The notes below the pieces were generated by a model, which ran no database searches, was not told the origin of the DNA, and saw only the letters and a list, made by a program, of their open reading frames with translations. Source: a virus. From it: a DNA stretch of 64,000 nt. The translations under genes and the position numbers were made by a program. The stretch spans positions 1-64,000 of IMG/VR virus record IMGVR_UViG_3300031787_000001. One strand, 5' to 3'. Shown here in pieces: positions 53,056-62,117 of this stretch. How positions within the stretch are numbered: the stretch's first letter is position 1; the number at the start of each line of letters is the position of its first letter.

Positions 53056-53256
53056 ATGGATATAAATAAAATAATTGAAATATCTGAAAATGCCGAAAAT
53101 AAACCAAACAAAGATTTAATTTCTGCCAGAGATATTTTAATTGAAGAATTTGAAAAAACAAAAGATTTAATAATAAATCTAACAAAACATCTTGAAGGTG
53201 TTGAAGAAATGTACGACAAAGTAAATAACGAAATAAAGAAAAGAATTATTAACTAA
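53056..53256 (+). CDS. Small coiled-coil protein in baseplate operon
   Basis: A 66-residue protein read from the ATG at 53056 (MDINKIIEISENAENKPNKD); the longer frame from 53038 overlaps the preceding stop. Almost wholly helical with heptad-like Ile/Leu/Val spacing (ARDILIEEFEKTKDLIINL). It may act as a small assembly or bridging protein. It is one base from the upstream gene and overlaps the downstream start by one base. Confidence 0.6.
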   Translation: MDINKIIEISENAENKPNKDLISARDILIEEFEKTKDLIINLTKHLEGVEEMYDKVNNEIKKRIIN

Positions 53257-54764
53257 TGAAAATAATTGATATTGCGGTATGTGACGATAATAAAGACCCT
53301 AAAGGTTTGGGTAGAATAAGATATAAATTACATAGTTCAGGTGGTGGTGCAAAAGAAAAGGCTGTTGATTATGAAAAATGGGGTGAAACAGATTTGTTTG
53401 TTGCTCAACCATTTTTACCATTAAATATAAATTTTATACCAGAGATTGGACAGGCGGTCAAAATAATAAGATATGATGTTAATAAAGAGAGTGTAAATCA
53501 GGAATACATTGCAGGACCATTTGGAAATCCCTATGATTTTAATAATACAGTGTTGTCGTCACAATTACAAAACACTACTTATGGTTCAATTGCCAAAAAA
53601 TCACCAGACATATATAAAAACGGTGAAATAGATGAAAGATATAAGGCGGCATTTACTGAAATAAATCATTATGGAGTTTATGGTAAATATGGTTCGGATT
53701 TAATTTTTACTGACAATGGATTACAGTTAAGAGGAGGTAAACTTTTATCAAAAGAAGCTGCAAGTTCAAAAAATAGGGAAACACTTATCAATTTTCCGAT
53801 AATGTCGAAAAAATCATCTAGAATTTATTTAAAAAAATTTCCTAAAGTAATGGAGTTAAAACCGGTGGAAGAAAAGACGGAAAAAGTACAATTTGCGGTT
53901 TTAAAGACAATAATTGAATATAGTTTAGATAGTCTAACAAATCCACAATTTGTAAACATATATATGTATGATGTTGAAAAACCATATGGGAATTTATACA
54001 ATACAAATTCATTTAACGAACATACTGAATTAGATTTTAATTATTTAAAATTGTATACATTATCAGGTAATACACCAACACTAACATTACCAATACCTCC
54101 ATCCCCACCATCATTAACACCAACTATTAATGATGCATATCTTTTTCTAAGAGACGGATTTAAAAAGATAATTGAAAATGGTCCCTTTTCTTTAAACCCA
54201 TTGTATAGAAAAACCACAGATTTATACCCATTATATTTTAGACCAACTAAAGAATTTAGAGAAAGAGTGGGTAATAATACAGAAAAACTAAAATTTTTAG
54301 ATAATGTTTTTATAAGAAATAAAAAAACATCTGGTTTAATATGGTCATTCACACAAGTCGATCCACAAGTGATCCCAAATGTTGAAATAAAATTAAAACC
54401 ATTTGTAAATGAAAATTCATCAGAACAAACTTTTGGTTCTATTTTATCTGATAAAATATTTTTATTATCTACAGAATATTCTTTAGGAACACCTGGTGGA
54501 TCACCAAATATTAATTTTGAGGGATTAAGTAAATATGATTTAACTCAAGAGGATTACATATCAAAAATAGAACCTAGTACCTATGCAACAGTAAGGGGTG
54601 AAAAATTATTGGAATTCCTATTTGCATTGAAGGAAGTTTTATATGGTCACGTGCATAATATTAATAAAACATATATTAAGGAATGGGACGAACATGAAAA
54701 TTTAGATAGATTATATCAATCTTTAGCAAATGACTTATTAAATACCTCAATTAGAATAAACTAA
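53256..54764 (+). CDS. Baseplate OB-fold protein (gp5-like)
   Basis: A 502-residue protein. The first 100 residues form an OB-like fold: MKIIDIAVCDDNKDPKGLGRIRYKLHS, then DYEKWGETDLFVAQPFLPLN and FIPEIGQAVKIIRYDVNKES, the same plan as the N-terminal OB domain of gp5/VgrG hubs and other T4-like spike proteins. The lysozyme and needle domains of T4 gp5 are not obvious. The rest contains long beta segments with Pro-rich linkers (residues 285-297). The C-terminus is helical. A hub or spike role is inferred from the OB domain and its baseplate operon. Confidence 0.65.
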   Translation: MKIIDIAVCDDNKDPKGLGRIRYKLHSSGGGAKEKAVDYEKWGETDLFVAQPFLPLNINFIPEIGQAVKIIRYDVNKESVNQEYIAGPFGNPYDFNNTVLSSQLQNTTYGSIAKKSPDIYKNGEIDERYKAAFTEINHYGVYGKYGSDLIFTDNGLQLRGGKLLSKEAASSKNRETLINFPIMSKKSSRIYLKKFPKVMELKPVEEKTEKVQFAVLKTIIEYSLDSLTNPQFVNIYMYDVEKPYGNLYNTNSFNEHTELDFNYLKLYTLSGNTPTLTLPIPPSPPSLTPTINDAYLFLRDGFKKIIENGPFSLNPLYRKTTDLYPLYFRPTKEFRERVGNNTEKLKFLDNVFIRNKKTSGLIWSFTQVDPQVIPNVEIKLKPFVNENSSEQTFGSILSDKIFLLSTEYSLGTPGGSPNINFEGLSKYDLTQEDYISKIEPSTYATVRGEKLLEFLFALKEVLYGHVHNINKTYIKEWDEHENLDRLYQSLANDLLNTSIRIN

Positions 54765-54766
54765 TT

Positions 54767-54776
54767 GATATTTATA
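54767..54776 (+). promoter_or_regulatory. Late promoter motif
   Basis: GATATTTATA on the plus strand, 10 nt before the ATG at 54787. Confidence 0.55.
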
Positions 54777-54786
54777 AAATAAAAAG

Positions 54787-56157
54787 ATGTCATATTTTCG
54801 TTCTTATTTTGAAAAAAATAATACTATACTTAAAAATTCTAGTATTAATACTGCCAAAAATCCGAATACCGAGATAATATACGGCACCACATTCTCAAAA
54901 TATCTGTTTAAGATAGATTTATCAACTTTACAACAAAAAATCGATTCCGGTGAGTATGTTATTGATGAAAACACAAAACACACTTTACATTTAACAAATA
55001 CTATTTTTGGTGATGAGGCCCTATTGGGTGATGATAGGGGTAATAGTAATAGAAGAGCAACTTCTTTTGATTTGATATTATTTAGGGTTAATGAATTTTG
55101 GGACGAAGGTGTTGGTTTTGATTATGATAAAGTATATGATTTAGCAACTGGAGAACAGTTATTTGACGTTAGACCATCAAATTGGTTTAATAGAACAAGT
55201 GTTGATACATGGGGGGAAGAAGGTGTTTATTCAACTTCACCCGATATAATTGAAACAATACATTTTGATAATGGTAATGAAGATATTAATATAGATCTAA
55301 CAGATTATGTTAACGGTATTTTAGAAAATGGTGACGATAATTATGGTCTTGGTTTGGCGTTTTCTGTTATATATCAGGATGTAACGACGGATGTTGGTCA
55401 AAGTGTTTCATTTTTTTCAAAGTATACACAGACGTTTTTCGAACCATATCTTGAGACTTATTTCCATGACGTAATAGAAGATGATAGACAAAATTTTGTA
55501 CATGGTGTTGAACAAAATCTATATCTGTATGTGACAAAGGGTACAAATTTTTATGATTTAGATTCATTACCATCTGTAGATATATTAGATAGTACAAAAA
55601 CACCGATAGCGGGATTAGAAAATCTAACACCAGTAAAAGTTAAAAAGGGTGTTTACAAGGTTACATTTGGTATTGAGGGTATTTTATGTGATGGTAAAAA
55701 GTTTTTTTATGATAAATGGAAAAATATAGAAATTGATGGAGTATCAATTGATGATATACTACAAAAGTTCGTACCAAAACCATATACTTCACAATATACA
55801 ATAGGTGAAAATCCAACAGAATTACAGAGATATGCAATACAATATTTTGGTATTAAACTTAATGAAAAAATAAATAGAGGAGAAAAAAGAAAAGTTGTGG
55901 TAACTTTCAGATCAATCGATTATCCAAAAACAGTTTTATTTGATGAGGTATATTATAGAATATATATAAGGGAAGGTAGAACACAAGTAAATGTATTTGA
56001 TTGGACTAAATTAGATAGGACAAATGAGAATTCTTTTGTTTTTGACACATCCTACATGATACCGAGAGAATATTATTTGGAGATAAAAGGTAAAACACAT
56101 TCTGAAGAAATTTTTTACAAAGAAAATATAAACTTTGAGATTGTGTCAGAAAAGTAA
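54787..56157 (+). CDS. Virion structural protein with DNRLRE/Ig-like domains
   Basis: A 456-residue protein. The N-terminus SKYLFKIDLSTLQQKI and LHLTNTIFGDEALLGDDRGN are typical of DNRLRE/CBM-like beta-sandwich domains (residues about 30-230), including WGEEGVYSTSPDIIETIHFD and DLTDYVNGIL. Later parts (about 235-456) include two Ig-like repeats with YLYVTKGTNFYDLDSLPSVD and a KVVVTFRSIDYPKTVLFDEV set. It sits at the end of the baseplate cluster with its own late motif. Probably a baseplate-attached or fibre-linking structural protein. Confidence 0.7.
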   Translation: MSYFRSYFEKNNTILKNSSINTAKNPNTEIIYGTTFSKYLFKIDLSTLQQKIDSGEYVIDENTKHTLHLTNTIFGDEALLGDDRGNSNRRATSFDLILFRVNEFWDEGVGFDYDKVYDLATGEQLFDVRPSNWFNRTSVDTWGEEGVYSTSPDIIETIHFDNGNEDINIDLTDYVNGILENGDDNYGLGLAFSVIYQDVTTDVGQSVSFFSKYTQTFFEPYLETYFHDVIEDDRQNFVHGVEQNLYLYVTKGTNFYDLDSLPSVDILDSTKTPIAGLENLTPVKVKKGVYKVTFGIEGILCDGKKFFYDKWKNIEIDGVSIDDILQKFVPKPYTSQYTIGENPTELQRYAIQYFGIKLNEKINRGEKRKVVVTFRSIDYPKTVLFDEVYYRIYIREGRTQVNVFDWTKLDRTNENSFVFDTSYMIPREYYLEIKGKTHSEEIFYKENINFEIVSEK

Positions 56158-56167
56158 AATATTTATA
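56158..56167 (+). promoter_or_regulatory. Late promoter motif
   Basis: AATATTTATA on the plus strand, only 3 nt before the ATG at 56171, overlapping the end of the preceding gene. This would give an almost leaderless message. Confidence 0.45.
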
Positions 56168-56170
56168 AAT

Positions 56171-56626
56171 ATGAAAAATTTAAATCAAATTATAAGAAAA
56201 CACCTCAGAGTTATATCTGAAAATGATGGAAAACCTGAACAGGAAAATTATATGTTTTTTGGTAACATAGAACAAATGAAAAGACAATGTGAACTATTAA
56301 TGGGGGAAGATAAAAACCAAATAGATTCAATTTTAAAGGAACACGATTGGGCACAAGATCATATTTCTGAGGCAAAAAGTTTACTAGACCAAGTTTTTGA
56401 TTTTTTAATGAATCAAACAAAAGGAGAACAATATGAAGATGAAATGATTAATGAAGAAAGTCAAATTGATGAGGGAAAAAACAAACCAACAAATCCTAAA
56501 TTATGGGCAAGAGCTAAATCTATGGCAAAATCCAAATTTAAGGTTTATCCAAGTGCATATGCAAATGGTTGGGCGGCAAAATGGTATAAAAAACATGGTG
56601 GTGGTTGGAGAAAAACTAAAAAATAA
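56171..56626 (+). CDS. DUF5872-like small virion protein
   Basis: A 151-residue protein. The start at 56171 (MKNLNQIIRKHLRVI) is preferred over an upstream frame start at 56135 that overlaps the previous gene. The C-terminal part, NPKLWARAKSMAKSKFKVYP followed by SAYANGWAAKWYKKHGGGW, is a highly recognisable phage domain (DUF5872-like) that recurs in T4-like and other phage genomes near head and tail genes. The first half is acidic and helical. Function unknown. It is 12 nt from the large three-module gene. Confidence 0.7.
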   Translation: MKNLNQIIRKHLRVISENDGKPEQENYMFFGNIEQMKRQCELLMGEDKNQIDSILKEHDWAQDHISEAKSLLDQVFDFLMNQTKGEQYEDEMINEESQIDEGKNKPTNPKLWARAKSMAKSKFKVYPSAYANGWAAKWYKKHGGGWRKTKK

Positions 56627-56638
56627 ATTTTATTACAA

Positions 56639-57934
56639 ATGAATCAATTGGGTATAATAGTATCAAAAGAGGATAAAGAATACATCGAAGAATGTATACA
56701 ATCTGGCGAGGTACTAAAGGAGGATTTAAGAAGGTGGTTTAAGGAAAAGTGGGTTGATGTAAGTAGAAAAGTTGATGGTAAACATCCACCATGTGGACGT
56801 AAAAAAGCAACAGGTAAAGGTTATCCAAAATGTCGACCAAAAAAGAAAGTATCAAAAGAAACACCTAAAACCGCGGGATCATATTCTAAAAAAGAAAAAA
56901 AGGCAATGACTTCTCAAAAAAGAAGAGCAGAAAAAAAAGACCCGAAACCCGGTAAAGGAAATAAACCAACATTTACGAGATATGTAAATGAGGCCTTCGA
57001 TGTTGATCCGAATGAATATAAAAAAATACTACAAACTAAAGATTTTTTATTAGTTGTTCCATTTACACATAAAGCATCTTGTAAATATGGTGCTAATACT
57101 AAATGGTGTACAACTAAAAGACATGACGATGAGGATTTTGAAGATCATGTTTCATCGGGTGTATTAGCGTATTTAATAGTAAGAAACCCTGAATATAGAG
57201 ATAAATTAAATAATTCAAAATTTGCATTATTTAGATATAAAGGAGAAGAGGGTGATGAAGATGGTTTGGTTTACACTGAATTAAATAATGAATATCCAAT
57301 AAAGTGGTTTAAAAACTTAATGGGTAAAAATGGTTTAACAGATGATTATTCTGAAATAATTGAAAAATATAATAATTTTTATAAAAAATATACAAACATG
57401 GCGTTAAATGAAAATATAGTTAAAAAATTAACTAATTTAGTTATGGAAGAATTAAGTAATGAGATAACTTTTGAAGATTTAGAAACACTAAAAAAAATAA
57501 ATAAGTTCGTTAAAAAACAAGAAGTAATTGATTGGTTTAATGAAAACGATATTGAGTATTTTGACATGAATGATATGGAAATGTATATAATGTACATCGA
57601 AAAAAACATGGAGGATTCTGAAGATTTAGGATCAGTAGAAGAAACTGACTTTATTGCTGATGATTTATTAAATGAGGCAGAATATCAAGGACGTAAAGTT
57701 CAATTAGGTAAGATCATGCAAGGTGATATTAAGAAATTTAAAGTATACGTTAAAAACGATAAAGGAAAAGTTGTTAAAGTTAATTTCGGTTTCGGTGGTA
57801 AATCTGCCAAGGGAAAAAGAATGGTTATTAAAAAGAATAACCCTGAAAGAAGAAAATCATTTAGAGCAAGACATAATTGTGACAATCCAGGTCCTCGTTG
57901 GAAACCAAGATATTGGGCTTGTAGAACATGGTAA
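56639..57934 (+). CDS. Three-module protein with DUF5872-like, KYGxxTxWC and basic C-terminal domains
   Basis: A 431-residue protein. Module 1 (about 1-110): LRRWFKEKWVDVSRKVDGKH with PPCGRKKATGKGYPKCRPKK and a Lys-rich SQKRRAEKKDPKPGKGNKP tail, a domain commonly fused to phage proteins. Module 2 (about 118-240): SCKYGANTKWCTTKRHDDED, a KYGxxTxWC motif also seen alone in phages, followed by VLAYLIVRNPEYRDKL. Module 3 (about 350-431): LGKIMQGDIKKFKVYVKNDK, then GKSAKGKRMVIKKNNPERRK and the end RHNCDNPGPRWKPRYWACRT, which is Cys/Trp/Arg-rich and may bind nucleic acid or metal. Modules 1 and 2 are separate genes elsewhere, so this looks like a fusion. Function unknown. Confidence 0.6.
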   Translation: MNQLGIIVSKEDKEYIEECIQSGEVLKEDLRRWFKEKWVDVSRKVDGKHPPCGRKKATGKGYPKCRPKKKVSKETPKTAGSYSKKEKKAMTSQKRRAEKKDPKPGKGNKPTFTRYVNEAFDVDPNEYKKILQTKDFLLVVPFTHKASCKYGANTKWCTTKRHDDEDFEDHVSSGVLAYLIVRNPEYRDKLNNSKFALFRYKGEEGDEDGLVYTELNNEYPIKWFKNLMGKNGLTDDYSEIIEKYNNFYKKYTNMALNENIVKKLTNLVMEELSNEITFEDLETLKKINKFVKKQEVIDWFNENDIEYFDMNDMEMYIMYIEKNMEDSEDLGSVEETDFIADDLLNEAEYQGRKVQLGKIMQGDIKKFKVYVKNDKGKVVKVNFGFGGKSAKGKRMVIKKNNPERRKSFRARHNCDNPGPRWKPRYWACRTW

Positions 57935-58375
57935 TTAATAAAAGATAATTTTAATATCACATTCATTAAGGAGTTCTAAACTCCTTTTTTGTTGCTCTTC
58001 CCACATCTCTTTATTGTTTGTTGTACAAACCTCTTTACAATAAACTGTTTTTATACCCGAGTTAACAATACCCCTTGCACAATCCATACAAGGTAAACCC
58101 GACGTAAGATATATTGTTGAATTTTTTAATGAAACACCTATTCTTGCTGCGTTATATATGGCATTACGTTCCGCATGTTCAAACCAGAAGTATTTTTCGG
58201 GTCTTTCCTGACGTTCTTCTTTTGAATCATATAAACCCCTTGGGAATGAATTATAACCTGTAGAAAGGATCTCATTATCCTCACCAACTATAACTGCACC
58301 TATTTGGGTGTATTTGTCTTTTGACTTTAACTTAACCTGTTCTGCGATCCCCAAAAAATAGTCTTTCCAATCCAT
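57935..58375 (-). CDS. dCMP deaminase
   Basis: A 146-residue deaminase. The start at 58375 is chosen because it overlaps the upstream stop as TGATG; an ATG at 58399 would overlap more. The zinc site is complete: HAE at 67-69 (FEHAERNAIYNAARIG) and PCMDC at 95-99. The N-terminal QIGAVIVGEDNEILSTGYNS is typical of dCMP deaminases. It converts dCMP to dUMP, feeding dTMP synthesis, and complements the dUTPase at 46 kb. It is convergent with the three-module gene, next to the head cluster. Confidence 0.93.
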   Translation of the reverse strand: MDWKDYFLGIAEQVKLKSKDKYTQIGAVIVGEDNEILSTGYNSFPRGLYDSKEERQERPEKYFWFEHAERNAIYNAARIGVSLKNSTIYLTSGLPCMDCARGIVNSGIKTVYCKEVCTTNNKEMWEEQQKRSLELLNECDIKIIFY

Positions 58376-58701
58376 CACATTAATTTTTGTGGAGACCAAT
58401 ATTGTAATCTATTATCTGAATACCTATCCAATCTACGAGCCTCTTTTTTCTCGATAAGTTTATTAATTTCTGTCATGTGTTTTTTATTTCTAATATCAAC
58501 ACCGACAATGTATCCTCCGTCCGATTTTTCATATGTTGTTTCAAATATGAATTTACCCTCATCATCTTTTTTTAATAGTTCAACAATACCATTTTTGGTA
58601 TCATTTTCTTTCTTATAAATTTTGTAGGGAATCGAACGTAATTCAATTAACTTTTGAAGAACGTCTAATCTTAGTTTTTCGTATTCATTTTCATCTGTCA
58701 T
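58375..58701 (-). CDS. Small protein of unknown function
   Basis: A 108-residue charged protein (start MTDENEYEKLRLDVLQKLIE). Contains helices and KKDDEGKFIFETTYEKSDGG with a GG-turn strand pair. Its stop overlaps the dCMP deaminase start (TGATG), so the two are likely cotranslated. No recognised motif; a role in nucleotide metabolism is possible by position only. Confidence 0.55.
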   Translation of the reverse strand: MTDENEYEKLRLDVLQKLIELRSIPYKIYKKENDTKNGIVELLKKDDEGKFIFETTYEKSDGGYIVGVDIRNKKHMTEINKLIEKKEARRLDRYSDNRLQYWSPQKLM

Positions 58702-58738
58702 TTAACAAATATAACGAATAAAACAATAAACACCAAAA

Positions 58739-58888
58739 TTAATTCACTTTAAGTAACCAAAATTTTCTATCATTTATTTTTACAAAGGTGGTATTTGATG
58801 TCATCCTATCAACATAAGTTTCTTTAACTCCATTTGTAAATGTGAGAACAAATCCTGTTTTTGTTGAATTCCATTTAATTTTATTCAT
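58739..58888 (-). CDS. Small hypothetical protein
   Basis: A 49-residue frame on the minus strand: MNKIKWNSTKTGFVLTFTNG, then VKETYVDRMTSNTTFVKIND and RKFWLLKVN. Alternating strands, charged, with two Trp. It lies between the 108-residue gene and the capsid terminator. It is too short for standard thresholds, but codon use and composition match the phage genes. Confidence 0.45.
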   Translation of the reverse strand: MNKIKWNSTKTGFVLTFTNGVKETYVDRMTSNTTFVKINDRKFWLLKVN

Positions 58889-58935
58889 ATAATGTATTTG
58901 AATTAATATAAGATTTTAACGGGATTATGTAAACA

Positions 58936-58963
58936 AAAAACCCCCGATTTCTCGAGGGTTTTT
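58936..58963 (-). terminator. Terminator after major capsid gene
   Basis: AAAAACCCCCGA and TCGAGGGTTTTT form a 12-bp stem with one mismatch and a 4-nt loop, followed by a run of T on the minus strand, 19 nt past the capsid stop. Confidence 0.8.
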
Positions 58964-58982
58964 ATATTGACATCAATTAAGA

Positions 58983-60722
58983 TTATCTTAATGTATCCAA
59001 GCTAAATGTAGTTAAACCATTTACTGTGATAGTACCGAAGTAACGGTTGTTAACCATTTTCTTCGCGTATCTTGTCATGATACCTTTGATAGGTGTCATT
59101 GTGAATGGATTATACATTGTTGGAGTCAACTGTAAAGGTACGTATGGAGCGTAGATGTAACCAGCGTCCAATAAAGATTTACCTTTATGACCAATCAAGA
59201 TCTTATTCGCAGGGAAGTAAGGATCACGATAAACTTGGTAACGACCAGCAAGTGAACCTACTTTTTCGATACCCATGTTATATTGATCTTGCTCAGGAGC
59301 TGCGTTTGATACGTGGAAATACTCTAAATCATCGAATACTGCAGAAACTTCTGAAGAAACAACGATCCAGTTAGCACCACCTCTCAAAGTAGTCTTGTGG
59401 ATTTGAGCAGAAATTTGGTTGATCTTGGTAACCAAAGTTTGGTTCCAGTCTTTCTGAGTGTAACCTTGAAGAGTTGCACCACCTGTTCCACCATATTTCC
59501 ATTCGTTATAGTCCCATTTAGCCGTCCAAGCTGCACCTTTTCTAAGGTCACGTAAGATTTCACGATCAACCTCAGCTGCGATTTGCTCAGATAACAATGC
59601 TGTTAACTCAGCTTCAGCGTCGATGTTGTGGAATGCACTTACGTCTTGAGCCAATTCAGGAGACCAAGTAGCTCTCAACTTTCTTTCAGTAACAGAAACT
59701 GTTACAGATTGAAGATCGAAAGAAACTTCACCAATTTCATCTTCGAATTCTAATGTTTCATACACTCTGAAGTGTAAAACGAAGTCAGCAAGAGCGAATG
59801 TACTATTAAGTGTTGTGTTAGAGTAACCGGACACAGAAGAATAGTTTTGTAAATCTACTTGAACATAAATTGTTCCTGTTTCATCACAAATGTCATTATA
59901 CTTAGCAGTACCACCCATAGCACCTGGGAAAGTAGCTGTTGATTTTTGACCGTATTCAACAATACCTTTACCGTATTTTTGAGTTACGATATTGAAGTTT
60001 TTAGAAACACCACTGAATTTAATTTCAGCAGATGCTAAAAATTCTTCAGTATCCATAATCTGACCGTTAGGTCCAATTAATTTACCTTGACCGTCTTTAG
60101 CGAATCCGGTGAACGTAAGAATTAATGAAGGAACGCTTTGACTATTTAATGAACTTAATGGACTTACAGGTGTAGCCACACCGTTACTGAAATTAACTAC
60201 ACTAGCAGCATTCATTGTGATAGCACTGAATCTACCTTTAGAATAATCGAAAAGTCCTGTGTCAGGTGCGTTACCGTCACCAGTCTCATAGAAACGATCA
60301 TAAAGGTTTACTCCAGTATATCCATCATCAGCAGAACCTGTTCCACCAGGAATACCATATGGTGTGTAGTGTGATCCACTGTTTCTTTCCTGAATTTTAG
60401 GAATGAAGTAGAATAATTTACCGATAGGTAAGTTCATAGCTTGTACAGACACGATGTCATTAGCTAATAATTTAGAGAATACACGTCTGATGATTGGGAA
60501 TACAACAGTTTCGAAAGAACCTGATGCATCCGCAACCGCAGCTTCGTTGATTAAGTATGAAGCTTGGTTTTCATACAATTGTGCAATGTTATCTTTTTGG
60601 TGACCATCAAGACCTTCTAAAAAGCCTAAGTCATCCCATTTTTTAATGGTATCTTCTTTGATAACACGAAGGTGCTTAAGACCGATGTTACCAACCATAC
60701 CTGATTCTAATAATGCTCCCAT
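58983..60722 (-). CDS. Major capsid protein (gp23-like)
   Basis: A 579-residue HK97-fold capsid protein of T4 gp23 type. The N-terminal SGSFETVVFPIIRRVFSKLL and SVQAMNLPIGKLFYFIPKIQ, the middle RKLRATWSPELAQDVSAFHN with AEAELTALLSEQIAAEVDRE and the C-terminal GVNWIVVSSEVSAVFDD-like and YVPLQLTPTMYNPFTMTPIK segments are diagnostic for this family. The N-terminal 60-70 residues (through YENQASYLINEA) should be removed by the prohead protease after assembly. The length is close to T4 gp23 (521). It follows the scaffold gene by 28 nt and ends at a strong terminator. Confidence 0.97.
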   Translation of the reverse strand: MGALLESGMVGNIGLKHLRVIKEDTIKKWDDLGFLEGLDGHQKDNIAQLYENQASYLINEAAVADASGSFETVVFPIIRRVFSKLLANDIVSVQAMNLPIGKLFYFIPKIQERNSGSHYTPYGIPGGTGSADDGYTGVNLYDRFYETGDGNAPDTGLFDYSKGRFSAITMNAASVVNFSNGVATPVSPLSSLNSQSVPSLILTFTGFAKDGQGKLIGPNGQIMDTEEFLASAEIKFSGVSKNFNIVTQKYGKGIVEYGQKSTATFPGAMGGTAKYNDICDETGTIYVQVDLQNYSSVSGYSNTTLNSTFALADFVLHFRVYETLEFEDEIGEVSFDLQSVTVSVTERKLRATWSPELAQDVSAFHNIDAEAELTALLSEQIAAEVDREILRDLRKGAAWTAKWDYNEWKYGGTGGATLQGYTQKDWNQTLVTKINQISAQIHKTTLRGGANWIVVSSEVSAVFDDLEYFHVSNAAPEQDQYNMGIEKVGSLAGRYQVYRDPYFPANKILIGHKGKSLLDAGYIYAPYVPLQLTPTMYNPFTMTPIKGIMTRYAKKMVNNRYFGTITVNGLTTFSLDTLR

Positions 60723-60750
60723 TTTAGTTTGTTTTTATTTTTTTGGTTTA

Positions 60751-62037
60751 TTATTTTATTTTACTCATCAAATCTTTCATTCTCTTGAACTGTGGATTTT
60801 CGTATGCTTTTGATTCCGACAATACATTTGAAGAAGATGTTGATGGAGTTGAAGTGATTTTTTCTGAAACTGTTTCGGTTACTGGTTTTTTAGTTCCCAA
60901 TTCAGATTTTATTGTGTTAAATAAGTTTTTAGACTCATTCATAGTAGAAATCGAATCAAATCTCTTCATAATATTCAATTTCTCCTGTTTTGTTGTTGAA
61001 TGTTCAGTGAACAAACGAGTAGCGTAAGCCAAATTAGCATTGAATACCGCAACTTCATTTAATTTTTCCTTAAAAAGAACTAAAGCCTTTTTGTATTCTG
61101 CGTTTTGTTTTCTTAATTTAGAAACTTCTTCATTAATACCAAAAACACCTGAACCTGCTTTATATTTTTTCTTACTTGGTAATCCGGATCTGTCTAAACC
61201 ACCTTTATTACCATGAGGATTTGATTTAGTTCTTGCGGCTTCAGTCGCCTCAATTGGTGTCCCATCTTCAGAACCTTCTGGTTCTTCGTATGTGAATGGT
61301 TCCTCTTCAGAAATATCTAATGTTGGATCTTCTTCATCAAGTGTTATTTCATAAACATTTTCTTCACCTAATTCAGGATCCATGTCCATTTCTTCTTCCA
61401 ATTCAGGTTCCATACCCATTTCTTCTTCCAATTCAGGTTCCATACCCATTTCTTCTTCCAATTCAGGATCCATGTCCATTTCTTCAGAAAGATCTTCTGT
61501 GTATGGTGATTCTTCTTCTAGATCTTCGTCACCTTCACCATCTAATTTAATGATATATTCATCACCGTCGATTTCAAGATCAAGTTCATCATCATCTTTT
61601 TTAACAATAATACCATCTTCAGGTTTCATTGCTTTAAAAACTTTAAGAACTTCATCGTGAGAAGCGCCTGTCATGTCCATAACACCACTATCGTCAGATG
61701 GTTCGTCTTCATATGATGTTTCGTCTTCATCATCAGAAGGTAATTCTTCATCATCAGAAGTCTCATCATCAGAAGGTAACTCTTCATCATCAGAAGTTTC
61801 ATCTTCATCGGAGGTTGTGTCATCACCAGCATCATCGGCTGTTACATCATCTTCCTCTTCTTCAGGATTGGGTTGTTCTTCAACATCCTTTTCCTCTTCT
61901 TCCAAACTTTCTTTAAGCAATTCGTTTAGTTCTTGTTTCATTGTTGAAGCAAGTATACCTTTTGCATTTGCTTTTACTGCTTCTTCAAGATTTTGTACTT
62001 GAAGTAACGCTTGTTCTAAAACTGATTTTTCGGTCAT
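60751..62037 (-). CDS. Prohead scaffold/core protein (gp22-like)
   Basis: A 428-residue, strongly acidic scaffold. Residues about 40-250 are mainly Glu/Asp/Ser/Pro with DETSDDEELPSD repeats and four copies of EEEMGMEPEL or related units; the C-terminal half (about 290-428) is helical (EEVSKLRKQNAEYKKALVLF, LAYATRLFTEH) and ends in FKRMKDLMSKIK. T4 gp22 is 269 residues and also acidic and helical. It forms the core of the prohead and is destroyed by gp21. Its position between protease and capsid is the T4 order. A late motif is 18 nt upstream. Confidence 0.88.
   Translation of the reverse strand: MTEKSVLEQALLQVQNLEEAVKANAKGILASTMKQELNELLKESLEEEEKDVEEQPNPEEEEDDVTADDAGDDTTSDEDETSDDEELPSDDETSDDEELPSDDEDETSYEDEPSDDSGVMDMTGASHDEVLKVFKAMKPEDGIIVKKDDDELDLEIDGDEYIIKLDGEGDEDLEEESPYTEDLSEEMDMDPELEEEMGMEPELEEEMGMEPELEEEMDMDPELGEENVYEITLDEEDPTLDISEEEPFTYEEPEGSEDGTPIEATEAARTKSNPHGNKGGLDRSGLPSKKKYKAGSGVFGINEEVSKLRKQNAEYKKALVLFKEKLNEVAVFNANLAYATRLFTEHSTTKQEKLNIMKRFDSISTMNESKNLFNTIKSELGTKKPVTETVSEKITSTPSTSSSNVLSESKAYENPQFKRMKDLMSKIK
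61377..61482 (-). repeat. Acidic decapeptide repeat in scaffold
   Basis: Three to four copies of a 30-bp unit coding PELEEEMGME variants in the scaffold gene. Nearly identical at the DNA level, so open to copy-number change. Confidence 0.7.
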
Positions 62038-62055
62038 TTGCGAATTTTATTTTTA

Positions 62056-62065
62056 TATAAATACT
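62056..62065 (-). promoter_or_regulatory. Late promoter motif of scaffold gene
   Basis: AGTATTTATA on the minus strand, 18 nt before the scaffold ATG. Confidence 0.5.
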
Positions 62066-62117
62066 TTGATTATATAGAAAATTTACTTTTAAGATATTAA
62101 TATCAATAAAAAATTTA

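Noticed and set aside
58376-58399. Longer start for dCMP deaminase
   Set aside because: The TGATG overlap at 58375 is the usual coupled start, and the extra eight residues are not part of the family.
61296-62002. Ser-rich and His/Leu-rich plus-strand frames
   Set aside because: Antisense of the acidic scaffold repeats; GAA/GAT codons read backward as TTC/ATC or TCT.
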